The notes under the pieces were generated by a model, which was not told where the DNA came from, did no database searches, and saw nothing but the letters and a program-made list of their open reading frames with translations. From IMG/VR virus record IMGVR_UViG_3300046455_000393, positions 1 to 38,875 of that record: a stretch of DNA of 38,875 nucleotides; one strand, given 5' to 3'. The position numbers and the translations under genes were made by a program. This DNA is from a virus. Positions 22,694 through 29,291 of the stretch are shown one piece after another; the first letter of the stretch is position 1, and each line of letters starts with the position of its first letter.

Positions 22694-23509
22694 CTATGCG
22701 ATGAGGGATTCGAAGCCGTGCCGGGCGGACGGCTTCTGAATGCCGGGGCAGCCGACGGTGAGGTCGGCGGACCCGGGCTTGAACCACGGGCAGAAGCGGC
22801 ACTTGGCCTGCTCGCTCACGGGGACTTGGGACCACCAGGCGTGGTCGTAGTTGGAGGCCGCGGCCGCCGGGTCGTCGACGCGGTGGCGGATGCGGTCGAG
22901 GCGGTCGAGGGCGTCGAGGGCGACCTGCCGGTCATACGGCTCGGTCCAGACGTGGACGCGGAGTTCGTGGTAGCGGCCGACGAAGCAGATCGCCACGCGC
23001 CGGGGGTGCTCGCCGTCGTTCTCCTGGCCGAGCCCGTACAGGTGGGCCTGGGCGCGGTACTGGGGGCCGGGGCCCTTGCGCCGGTACTCGTCAAGGGTGG
23101 TGTGGCCGACGAGCTTCCAGTCCCACACGGTGCCCGTCGCCCGGTCGTACAGGTCCGAACTCCCGGCGACCACCGTGGCTTCGAGGTGCGAGGGCCGGAC
23201 GGTGACGCGTTCCTCGATGCGGTAGCGGAGCTTTCCGTCGAGCGGCGTCTGCCTCCGCTGGAAGGCCTCTTCCATCCATGTGTGGAAGCCGGTGCCGATG
23301 ATGCTGGCGGCCGGGTCCGACTCGGCGGCCGACGTTGGCCAGTCGAGGATCTTGTACGTGAGGCGGCGCTCGCACGGGTCGCCGACCTCGGACGGCCCGA
23401 TCCGCTTCTGCAGGGAGCGCGGCGCGTTGGTGGCGGTGTCGACGATGAGCGCGGCAATGCGCGCGGCGAGCATCTCGCCGATGTTGTCGGAGCCGCTCGT
23501 GCGGGCCAT
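22694..23509 (-). CDS. Cas4/RecB-like PD-(D/E)XK nuclease with Fe-S cysteines
   Basis: 271 aa, ATG at 23509 with GGAGG. Core: FHTWMEEAF, then GSSDLYDRATGTVWDWKLVG (active Asp119, Asp130, Lys132) and QAHLYGLGQ as the QhxxY-type motif. A Cys at residue 46 (GDPCERRL) and Cys in KCRFCPWF and VGCPG match the four-cysteine iron-sulfur cluster of Cas4/AddB-type enzymes. Likely a 5'-3' or bidirectional ssDNA/dsDNA exonuclease of phage recombination, paired with the ssDNA-binding protein. No CRISPR genes are present, so this is not an adaptation gene. Confidence 0.87.
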   Translation of the reverse strand: MARTSGSDNIGEMLAARIAALIVDTATNAPRSLQKRIGPSEVGDPCERRLTYKILDWPTSAAESDPAASIIGTGFHTWMEEAFQRRQTPLDGKLRYRIEERVTVRPSHLEATVVAGSSDLYDRATGTVWDWKLVGHTTLDEYRRKGPGPQYRAQAHLYGLGQENDGEHPRRVAICFVGRYHELRVHVWTEPYDRQVALDALDRLDRIRHRVDDPAAAASNYDHAWWSQVPVSEQAKCRFCPWFKPGSADLTVGCPGIQKPSARHGFESLIA

Positions 23510-23512
23510 GGG

Positions 23513-23971
23513 TCAGGCCTCCGGGGTGGTGGTGCTGGCGAGTTCGGCCTTGCGGAGCAGCTCCTCGGCGAACTCGCACGGGCAGTCCATCCAGACCTCG
23601 TCTGCGTCGCCGTGCTCCGGGCATGCGGCCATCAGCTCCTCGGCCGCCTCCTTCAGCGCTGCGGCTCTGGCCTTGGCGGCTGCCGCCTCCAGCTCGGCGA
23701 TCCGGTCGCGGTTCGCACGCAGCGCCCGGGCCGCCTCGTCCACGGACTCGTTCGTCGAGTGCCGCTCGGCCAGGAGGCGCTCGTGCTCGGCGGCGTGCTC
23801 CGGGGAGTTCAGGAGGCCGGCGGAGTCGAGGGCGATGGCGAGGCTGGTGGGGATCTGGCGCCCCTGTTCCATCGCGGCGAGCAGCACTCCGGCGGCGGCG
23901 TTGACGGCGCGGGTGTGCATGGCGGATTCGCTGCGTTGCGGGAGCTGCGGGCGAGTAGTCTCGGTGGTCAC
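23513..23971 (-). CDS. Early coiled-coil protein with Cys/His cluster
   Basis: 152 aa from a GTG at 23971 with AGAGGT upstream; a longer reading has no ribosome site. Contains RANRDRIAELEAAAAKARAA coiled coil, then CPEHGDADEVWMDCPC, a Cys/His cluster that may hold zinc. It precedes the nuclease by three bases, so it is in the same operon. Function unknown. Confidence 0.65.
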   Translation of the reverse strand: MTTETTRPQLPQRSESAMHTRAVNAAAGVLLAAMEQGRQIPTSLAIALDSAGLLNSPEHAAEHERLLAERHSTNESVDEAARALRANRDRIAELEAAAAKARAAALKEAAEELMAACPEHGDADEVWMDCPCEFAEELLRKAELASTTTPEA

Positions 23972-24060
23972 GGTGACCTCTGCTTTCTGGATGGTGGGGG
24001 CGCCGGTCGGGGGTCGCCGGGCCTGCAAGCGGGCGGCCCTTCGGCGCGTTCAGGGGTGGC

Positions 24061-24435
24061 TCAGGAACCGGCGAGCACCGGCGACTTCGAGCGCAGACGG
24101 CGCGGCCGGCCGGTCGACACCAGCGGCGTGTCCTTCGCGCGCTGACGTGCTTCGGACTCCTCGCGGGCGATCTCTGTGATCACGGCAAGGTCCGACTCGC
24201 TGAACATCAACTGACGGCTCATGTAGAAGCCGGGGAACTTGCGGCCCTCGGCGCCGCTCTCGGGCCTGTTGAAGCCGTCGCGCAGCCAGCTCTGCCCCGT
24301 GGTGTCGTCCGGGATCGTCGGGTCGGTGAGACCGAGCCTGATCGCGGCGGCGCGGACGTTGTAGAAGCGGTCGAGGACTGGTGCCGGTTCAGCCGTCCTC
24401 GGGGTGGGGGCGGGGAGCGTCCTCGTCGCGGCCAC
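24061..24435 (-). CDS. HTH protein, excisionase/MerR-like
   Basis: 124 aa from a GTG at 24435 preceded by AGGAAGGAAG; an ATG at 24489 would give 142 aa but overlaps the XRE gene by 101 bp. FYNVRAAAIRLGLTD and FYMSRQLMFSESDLAVI are typical of the DNA-binding helix and wing of phage excisionase-like proteins that carry GQSWLRDGFNRPE between. It lies as the second gene of the lytic arm, beside the lysogeny control region, so a recombination directionality factor is possible. Ends in a basic tail. Confidence 0.65.
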   Translation of the reverse strand: MAATRTLPAPTPRTAEPAPVLDRFYNVRAAAIRLGLTDPTIPDDTTGQSWLRDGFNRPESGAEGRKFPGFYMSRQLMFSESDLAVITEIAREESEARQRAKDTPLVSTGRPRRLRSKSPVLAGS

Positions 24436-24694
24436 TGGCTTCCTTCCTGTGATGCTCCTGCGCCGTGGGGGCGAGGAGTTGGCGGTCATCGGGCTGGATC
24501 TGGAGGGCGGTGCGTAGTGCCGTGTACGTGGGGGGCCGCATGTCCCCTTTGAGACCGGTCTCGATCTCGCTGAGGTAGCTGTGGGCGATGCCGGCCGCTC
24601 TCGCGCATTGGCGGAGGGTGATGCCAACTTCCATGCGGCGCTTACGGATTGCCGCCCCGTCCACCTGGAAGACGGTGGGTTGGGGTCTTTCCAT
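24389..24694 (-). CDS. XRE-family regulator, Cro-like (lytic arm)
   Basis: 101 aa, ATG at 24694. IRKRRMEVGITLRQCARAAG, then IAHSYLSEIETGLKGDMRPP is a clear Cro/CI-type HTH at residues 15-60, followed by a charged tail. First gene of the minus-strand early operon and divergent from the plus-strand XRE gene at 24870, so it is the likely lytic-side switch protein. Confidence 0.85.
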   Translation of the reverse strand: MERPQPTVFQVDGAAIRKRRMEVGITLRQCARAAGIAHSYLSEIETGLKGDMRPPTYTALRTALQIQPDDRQLLAPTAQEHHRKEASGRDEDAPRPHPEDG

Positions 24695-24711
24695 GCCCTG
24701 AAGGTAGCGGA

Positions 24712-24768
24712 GGAAACTATCGGAAACTAGCGGTACGCACGGGTAACTTGGAGATGTCGCGAGTTTCC
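24712..24768. promoter_or_regulatory. Operator half-sites in the divergent switch
   Basis: Two tandem GGAAACTA at 24712 and 24722 (10-bp period), then an inverted AGTTTCC at 24762-24768, in the 175-bp gap between divergent XRE genes. Further along, TTCCCGCC-type repeats occur near 24796-24813. This spacing on one helix face is usual for cooperative repressor binding. Likely operators for the two XRE regulators. Confidence 0.6.
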
Positions 24769-24869
24769 GCGAGTTACGACGAGAGTCTTCGCGCGTTCCC
24801 GCCTACTTCCCGCCACGTTCCGGTCACGTAGCGAAGCACTTATGGCGGTCGCTGGCGGTCGCTGGCATC

Positions 24870-25340
24870 ATGTGCGCCATGGCATCCACTGATGGCGACC
24901 CCACCCGCCACCTGCAGAAACTCGCGGCGCTCGTAACGCAGCGGCGAGTGGCGCTCGGCTTTGCCAGCAAGGAGGCCGCAGCCGACGCGTGCGGGATTTC
25001 GCATACGACGTATCGCAAGATCGAGGGCACCGAGACGGCCGGCCCCCAGCGCGTTCGCGACACCACCTACGCGAAGCTGGACATGGGCCTCGGCTTCCGG
25101 CCCGGCTCGACCAAGGCCGTCGCGGACGGCGCGTCCGACTCGATCACCCTGAACGACGGCACCCAGCTGATCGAGGGCGGCCAGATCCGGGACTTCGCCC
25201 GCCTGGAGGACGAGGTGGACCGGGCGTTCAACATGTCGGCGCAGTTGACCGCTCCGCATCTCACGCTGAGTGAGGCCAAGGCCTTGAAGGACGAGATGTT
25301 CAAGGAGCTGCGGGCGCGCGGAATCCTGAAGTCCGACTAG
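24870..25340 (+). CDS. XRE-type regulator, candidate immunity repressor
   Basis: 156 aa from ATG 24870 (a second ATG at 24879 is equally plausible; neither has a Shine-Dalgarno). HLQKLAALVTQRRVALGF, then EAAADACGISHTTYRKIEGT gives an HTH near residues 18-50; the C-terminal part is helical and acidic (ARLEDEVDRAFNMSAQ), suggesting oligomerisation. It is transcribed toward the integrase and away from the lytic arm, so it is the likely lysogeny repressor. Confidence 0.78.
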   Translation: MCAMASTDGDPTRHLQKLAALVTQRRVALGFASKEAAADACGISHTTYRKIEGTETAGPQRVRDTTYAKLDMGLGFRPGSTKAVADGASDSITLNDGTQLIEGGQIRDFARLEDEVDRAFNMSAQLTAPHLTLSEAKALKDEMFKELRARGILKSD

Positions 25341-25452
25341 TTACCTGCGGTAGCCGTACAACCTTTTGCCGTTACCTAATCGTGATTTTGGCAAGCTGAG
25401 GAAAGTTCAACAACACTCTGTTGCGCAGTCGTCACACGTGTAAGTCTGGCGG

Positions 25453-25466
25453 TCCACATGAGGGGT
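25453..25466. repeat. 14-bp direct repeat, first copy
   Basis: TCCACATGAGGGGT just upstream of the 64-aa gene; see copy at 27493-27506. If a regulator binds here it could control integrase transcription. Confidence 0.45.
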
Positions 25467-25488
25467 TCTCCAAGGTCAAGGGGGACCT

Positions 25489-25683
25489 ATGGCGACGATG
25501 GTGTTGTTCGACAGAGCCGGTTTCGAAGGCCACGTTCTGGAGGAGGACGGCGAAACCGTCTGCGTCCTGACCCCAACAGCAGTAACCGACCCTGCGGTTC
25601 AGGCGCGGGTGAGGGAACTGATGCACGGCCAGGGGATCGATTGCCGAAACTGCCGCGCATGCGTAGTCGGCACGGCAGAGTAA
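25489..25683 (+). CDS. Small protein before the integrase
   Basis: 64 aa, ATG at 25489 after AAGGGGG. Contains IDCRNCRACVVG near the C terminus, a three-cysteine cluster. Between repressor and integrase on the plus strand; may be a regulator of recombination. The 148-bp gap before it contains CAACA-CTC-TGTTG (25411-25423) and ACACGTGT, possible regulator sites. Function unknown. Confidence 0.6.
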   Translation: MATMVLFDRAGFEGHVLEEDGETVCVLTPTAVTDPAVQARVRELMHGQGIDCRNCRACVVGTAE

Positions 25684-25769
25684 TCGGTCCAGCCCGCGGA
25701 AGCCGGTGGCAGGGGTGCCTGCCGGCGCATCCGCAATCAACACTGCGCGACTCATCTGGGGGATGACCT

Positions 25770-27164
25770 ATGCCCTATCCCGAACTGCGCGGGAACAAGT
25801 GGCGGGTCCGGTGGAACACCGGCAAGAAGCACCCCGAGAACGGGCGCTGGCTGTACGACAGCCAGAGTGGCTTCGACAGCCGTGACGAGGCGGTCGCCTA
25901 CGGGCTCGACCGCGAGTCCGACATCCGCAACGACCGCTACGTCTCCCGCCGGGACGGCTCCGTCCTGATGCGGGAGTACTGCCGCACCTGGCAGCAGACC
26001 ATCCGCGTCGGCCACCTTCGGCGCCGGAACATCGAGTCGTACATCCGGCTGTACATCGAGCCCCGCTGGGGCGACGTGGCCGTCGCCGACATCCGGGCCT
26101 CCACCTATCGGGCCTGGGTCCTGTGGCTGGAGGACCAGCCCAACATCGGCGACCGGTACCGCGGGGAGATCCTCCTCGTCTTCAGCATGATGATGGACGA
26201 CGCCGTCGACGACGGCCTGCGCCAGGCATCGCCCGTGCAGAAGAAGAAGCGGCGCGGCCAGTACGTCAAGACGAAGCGCGAGCGGAAACGACCCATGGTC
26301 ATCGCCGACGTGCACCAGCTCGCATGCAACGCTCTCTCCTTCTGGGGGTTCGCCGGGTACGCCTACGTGTGGACGTCCGTCATGACGGGCATGCGTCCGG
26401 CCGAGCTGTACGGGCTGCGCCGCGAGTACTGCACCCCCAACTGGCCGGCCTCCGACCCGCGGCCCGACCCCGGCGAAGCGGAGCGGTACGCGGAGGACGT
26501 GAAGCGGTACGCCGGGGCCACTCCGATGCCTGCGATCCGGGTGGAGTGGCAGCACCAGCGGGCCGGCGGTACGGGTGAGCCTGGCTTGTACCCTCCGAAG
26601 TACGAGTCGCGCCGGACGCTCGTGGTGCCGCAGTTCGTGGCGGAGTTGCTGGAGATCCTCCTGGCCAGCCACGAGTCGGAGTGGGTGTTTCCGTCAATCA
26701 ATAACGGCCCGCTGATCAACGCGAACTTCACCTACCACTACTGGCGGAAGTTCGCCGACGGGCGTCCGCCGCGGGCGGAGTTCGAGCGGGTGCGGTTGGG
26801 TCAGCGGCAGACGGTGGACTCCCGGCGGCCGCTCCCCGAGCTGCCGACGGTTGAGGCCTGGAAGGGCAAGCGACAGTACCTGACGCGGCACGGGCACAAG
26901 GAGTGGCTGGACGAGGACGGGCATAGCCGGATCGCGGTGGAGACGCGGATGGGCCACGAGCTGGCGGGGGTCGAGGGCCTGTACTCGAACGTGACGCCGG
27001 TGATGGAGCGGGGCATCATGGAGACGCTCCAGCTGCGGTGGCTGCGGTTCGCGGCGGGACTCCCGGACGGATGGGAGCCACCCCCATCTCCCACTCCTCT
27101 CCCAGAACCGTTCTCGGACTGGGTGGAGTTGCAGGTCAAAGCCGGTCGAGCTTTGCCGTTGTAG
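25770..27164 (+). CDS. int: Tyrosine recombinase integrase
   Basis: 464 aa, ATG after GGGGGATGACCT. N-terminal arm/SAM-like domain (MREYCRTWQQTIRVGHLRRR, IEPRWGDVAVADI), then catalytic domain with Arg in MTGMRPAELYGLRRE, Lys in KYESRRTLVVPQF, and the second Arg in YLTRHGHKEWLDE; GHELAGVEGLYSNVTP supplies the tyrosine. In the usual HxxR motif the first residue here appears as Tyr (YLTR). It would integrate at a site in host uppP, whose 3' end lies just beyond the gene. Confidence 0.92.
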   Translation: MPYPELRGNKWRVRWNTGKKHPENGRWLYDSQSGFDSRDEAVAYGLDRESDIRNDRYVSRRDGSVLMREYCRTWQQTIRVGHLRRRNIESYIRLYIEPRWGDVAVADIRASTYRAWVLWLEDQPNIGDRYRGEILLVFSMMMDDAVDDGLRQASPVQKKKRRGQYVKTKRERKRPMVIADVHQLACNALSFWGFAGYAYVWTSVMTGMRPAELYGLRREYCTPNWPASDPRPDPGEAERYAEDVKRYAGATPMPAIRVEWQHQRAGGTGEPGLYPPKYESRRTLVVPQFVAELLEILLASHESEWVFPSINNGPLINANFTYHYWRKFADGRPPRAEFERVRLGQRQTVDSRRPLPELPTVEAWKGKRQYLTRHGHKEWLDEDGHSRIAVETRMGHELAGVEGLYSNVTPVMERGIMETLQLRWLRFAAGLPDGWEPPPSPTPLPEPFSDWVELQVKAGRALPL

Positions 27165-27300
27165 CTTTGTTCATGAAATTCATCTCCCACAAGAGCTTCA
27201 TGCCGTTCGTCTGGTACCGGATCGTCCTCGGCATAGTGCTGATTGGCCTGGTCAGCACGGATGTTCTGAGTCCTCACGCGGGCGAATCTGCGGGCTGATC
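27165..27300. other. Predicted attP region
   Basis: The crossover core should lie near the beginning of the uppP-like segment (about 27170-27220), where sequence identity to the host gene must start. Exact core limits cannot be set without the host sequence. The block continues to the gene's stop codon so that host uppP would keep a full reading frame after integration. Confidence 0.6.
27173..27298 (+). pseudogene. uppP: 3' end of host undecaprenyl-diphosphatase gene (uppP'), attP side
   Basis: 41 codons starting MKFISHKSFMPFVWYRIVLG and continuing as a hydrophobic helix ending PHAGESAG then TGA. The pattern KFI..HSF..FV.YRI..G..L is that of the last segment of UppP/BacA proteins (undecaprenyl-diphosphate phosphatase, cell-wall lipid carrier recycling). 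No upstream part of the gene is present and there is no ribosome site. A truncated gene end beside an integrase is what attP looks like when a phage integrates inside a gene and restores its 3' part. Inference from remembered family sequences; no search was possible. Confidence 0.78.
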
Positions 27301-27328
27301 GAGTCGACCGATCTCGACTTTTCGCTAT

Positions 27329-27407
27329 CGGTAGCTACCGGATACTTGCGGAAACTCTCGGTCGCTCGGGACTGCTTCCCTTGATCGACTCCCACTCGAC
27401 TCCCACT
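27329..27407. repeat. Palindrome and tandem repeats beside attP
   Basis: Perfect 12-bp palindrome CGGTAGCTACCG (27329-27340) and an 11-bp tandem pair CGACTCCCACT (27386-27407). Short direct repeats flanking the crossover point are typical arm-type integrase or excisionase sites. Role inferred from position. Confidence 0.5.
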
Positions 27408-27417
27408 CCCCCGCCCT

Positions 27418-27470
27418 GGGTATGACGAAGGCCCCCGCGGCAGCAGCCGGCGGGGGCCTTCGTCATGCCC
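27418..27470. terminator. Strong terminator hairpin after uppP'
   Basis: 21-bp stem with a single G-T wobble position (GGGTATGACGAAGGCCCCCGC against 27450-27470) and an 11-base loop. It closes the integrase unit and, in a lysogen, may terminate the reconstituted uppP transcript. From here to 27777 I see no gene; only short inverted repeats such as TGTTCA/TGAAC at 27586-27614 and a TATAAG box at 27625-27630. Confidence 0.85.
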
Positions 27471-27492
27471 AAGTCCGGACCAGGGTGAGGGC

Positions 27493-27506
27493 TCCACATG
27501 AGGGGT
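27493..27506. repeat. 14-bp direct repeat, second copy
   Basis: TCCACATGAGGGGT occurs here and at 25453-25466, so the two copies bracket the integrase. May be integrase/excisionase arm sites or operators. Nearby CTCATCTGG also occurs twice (25751-25759 and 27545-27553). Confidence 0.45.
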
Positions 27507-27777
27507 GAGCTCATACCCCCACCCTGGCCAGATGGCCTAACGATCTCATCTGGCACATGTCACGGTCACGTGCCTGTGGAGAAAATGTTCAGATCACATG
27601 AACGACAAGTGAACTGAATTGACGTATAAGGACCGCCCGCCCGCCGCAGGGGGGTGCTCACGGCGAACCGTGAACCTGCGACAGACGGACGGCCGTCCAG
27701 AATCCGGCGGGCAGTAGCGCGGTTTTGGCGACCACTTGGGTACTGACCTGTGATCATCATGCCCCGAGCGTCTACCC

Positions 27778-28017
27778 GTGCCCACCCGCCGTAACCCCCA
27801 ACCCGAATGGGTCCTCGCCCGCCGTACCCAGCTCGGCCACCGCATCGCCGCCCTGCGCGCCCGCGCCGGCCTATCGCAAGATCAGCTCGCCGAGCGCGCG
27901 GGCCTCGACCGGCGGAGCATCCAGCGGTACGAAGCCGCAGACCGCGACCCGCAGTACGGGGACCTGCTCCTCATCGCCGCGGCCCTCGACACCCCGCTCG
28001 CCGACCTCGTCCGCTAA
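27778..28017 (+). CDS. Small XRE-family regulator
   Basis: 79 aa, GTG start at 27778 with no Shine-Dalgarno (possibly leaderless). RTQLGHRIAALRARAGLSQD, QLAERAGLDRRSIQRYEAAD and DLLLIAAALDTPLADLV give a complete Cro/CI HTH and nothing else. Such solo XRE proteins are common in Streptomyces mobile elements. It may control the neighbouring zinc-microprotein operon or lysogenic expression; not obviously part of the main switch. Confidence 0.8.
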   Translation: MPTRRNPQPEWVLARRTQLGHRIAALRARAGLSQDQLAERAGLDRRSIQRYEAADRDPQYGDLLLIAAALDTPLADLVR

Positions 28018-28018
28018 C

Positions 28019-28058
28019 AGGCGGCCGCCCCCACCAGGGGCGACAGGAGCGACCGCCC
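28019..28058. terminator. Imperfect hairpin between convergent genes
   Basis: Outer arms GGCGG-C-CGC and GCG-A-CCGCC enclose CCCC-ACCA-GGGG in the gap between the plus-strand XRE gene and the minus-strand microprotein operon. Position between convergent ends suggests a shared terminator. Pairing is interrupted, so confidence is moderate. Confidence 0.4.
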
Positions 28059-28095
28059 TACCCGTGCCCGGCACCGCCGCGCCGGGACCGGGGGT

Positions 28096-28311
28096 TCAGG
28101 GTGCGTACCTGCTCACGCTCCCGCGGCGGGCTCGGTACTCCGCCGTCATAACCTGAGAGCGGGTCAAGCGCGGCGCCGTCTGATGATCGGGCATCTCGCA
28201 CAGTTCGGCGTGGACGGTGACGTCGGCGCCGGCCGCCGATCCGGAGTCGACCGGGTACGTCTGGCTTCTCTGGCCGGGCAGGATGGGCTGGTCGCAGCGT
28301 GCGCAGATCAT
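28096..28311 (-). CDS. Zinc-knuckle microprotein
   Basis: 71 aa, ATG at 28311 with AAGGA and an ATGA overlap with the gene before. MICARCDQPILPGQRSQTY carries a CxxC knuckle and VTVHAELCEMPDH offers Cys/His partners for a full zinc site. Third gene of an overlapping trio of Cys-rich microproteins. Function unknown. Confidence 0.65.
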   Translation of the reverse strand: MICARCDQPILPGQRSQTYPVDSGSAAGADVTVHAELCEMPDHQTAPRLTRSQVMTAEYRARRGSVSRYAP

Positions 28312-28490
28312 CGTCGTTCCTTGCTGGCGGTGGATGGAGTGGCGCGGCCTCCGTGGCAGCTGCACCCGCACTTGATCGTCATCAGTGGCGCCTCCCACGC
28401 GGGAGCCCCGCGGCGCCGTATGACAGCCGGACCGTCACACATCGCGTGTTCGCTGAGGCTGCACTCGGGGGTCGTCTCGACGGCGCTCAC
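28308..28490 (-). CDS. Cys-rich microprotein (CGCSCH type)
   Basis: 60 aa from a GTG at 28490 in a GTGA overlap. Contains CSLSEHAMCDGPAVIRRRGA and then MTIKCGCSCHGGRA, so five Cys and two His in two clusters. A shorter start at the internal ATG (28382) would give 24 aa. This arrangement recurs in Streptomyces phages; function unknown. Confidence 0.6.
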   Translation of the reverse strand: MSAVETTPECSLSEHAMCDGPAVIRRRGAPAWEAPLMTIKCGCSCHGGRATPSTASKERR

Positions 28491-28684
28491 GGCAGGTCGG
28501 CCAGCGGGATCAGGCCACGCTGCTCGCGGCACGGCGCGCACGCGTACAAGGGGTGGGGCGGCGCGGAGTTCTTCTCGATCGCGTCCACCAGGACCGCGGT
28601 CTCGGACGGCCCCTTGTGGTAGTCGCAGCGACCAGCCGGTACCGGCTCTGTGCCTGGCGCCTGGGTATCCGTAAGCTCTTCCAC
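28487..28684 (-). CDS. Cys-rich microprotein, first of the trio
   Basis: 65 aa, GTG at 28684 with GGAG five bases upstream. AGRCDYHKGPSETAVLVD and LYACAPCREQRGL give C..H and CxxC sets for one zinc. A longer upstream reading lacks a ribosome site. Begins the minus-strand operon that faces the mini-GntR gene. Confidence 0.65.
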   Translation of the reverse strand: MEELTDTQAPGTEPVPAGRCDYHKGPSETAVLVDAIEKNSAPPHPLYACAPCREQRGLIPLADLP

Positions 28685-28798
28685 GTCGACTCCAACCAGT
28701 CGGCCAACCCCCGGGACCGTTGACGCGGTCGCCGGGGTTTTCTCGTGACAGAACCGACCGTACCGCCAACCGCGTCCCCCTGCACCCCTCTGCGTCCC

Positions 28799-28816
28799 AA
28801 CGCGGTAGGACGCGTT
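28799..28816. promoter_or_regulatory. Candidate operator in the mini-GntR promoter
   Basis: AACGCG-N6-CGCGTT, a perfect 6-bp-arm inverted repeat nested in GCGTCC-N10-GGACGC, about 45 bp before the GntR start and in the divergent gap to the microprotein operon. Size and symmetry suit a winged-HTH dimer. Confidence 0.45.
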
Positions 28817-28857
28817 CCCAAGATGTAGGCCGCACACGGCCGCGCGACCGTGAGGGG

Positions 28858-29100
28858 ATGAGCGATCTCCCGCAGTACGAGTACGTGAAGCTCGCGGACC
28901 GCATCGAGGCAGAGATCAAGGCCGGGACCCTGCCCGTCGGCGCGGCACTGCCTGGCGAGCGGGCGATGACGGAGATCTACGGCGTGGCCATCGGGACGGT
29001 GCGGCGCGCGGTGCGGGAGCTGCGTGCACGCGGGTTGGTAGCGACGCTCGCGGCGAAGGGCACGTTCGTGTTGGAGCCTCCGGCGGAGGGCCGCCCGTAG
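28858..29100 (+). CDS. Mini-GntR regulator (DNA-binding domain only)
   Basis: 80 aa, ATG at 28858 after GAGGGG. YVKLADRIEAEIKAGTLPVG, LPGERAMTEIYGVAIGTVRR and LVATLAAKGTFVL are the full GntR winged HTH, with no effector-binding domain. Streptomyces conjugative elements often carry GntR regulators (KorSA-type) that silence transfer genes, but those are usually longer. Might control the divergent operon or the transfer-like module. Confidence 0.82.
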   Translation: MSDLPQYEYVKLADRIEAEIKAGTLPVGAALPGERAMTEIYGVAIGTVRRAVRELRARGLVATLAAKGTFVLEPPAEGRP

Positions 29101-29109
29101 AATCGGATC

Positions 29110-29289
29110 ATGCCTGCCGACCCCGCCAGCTCTGGTTCCGTGCGGTCTGCTGCCCAGCTCAACGAGGACATACGCCAGCTGTGGCAGCGCGCGGGCGGCA
29201 CCCTCAGCCCGGGGCAGCGCGCCGAGTATGAGCGGCTGGTCGTCGCATGGGCGGTCGCGGTCCGCGCCGAGGTCGTCGAAGCCGCGTAG
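29110..29289 (+). CDS. Small protein following the mini-GntR gene
   Basis: 59 aa, ATG at 29110, nine bases after the GntR stop. One predicted helix (SAAQLNEDIRQLWQRAGGTL) then another (YERLVVAWAVAVRAEVVEAA). Likely cotranscribed with the regulator. It converges on the end of the lysis genes with a two-base gap. Function unknown. Confidence 0.55.
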   Translation: MPADPASSGSVRSAAQLNEDIRQLWQRAGGTLSPGQRAEYERLVVAWAVAVRAEVVEAA

Positions 29290-29291
29290 GG

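Noticed and set aside
22694-23509. CRISPR adaptation Cas4
   Set aside because: No cas1/cas2 or array nearby; it sits in a phage replication-recombination block.
27173-27298. Functional small membrane protein gene
   Set aside because: Starts without a ribosome site next to int and matches only the end of a much longer enzyme; a gene remnant at attP explains it better.
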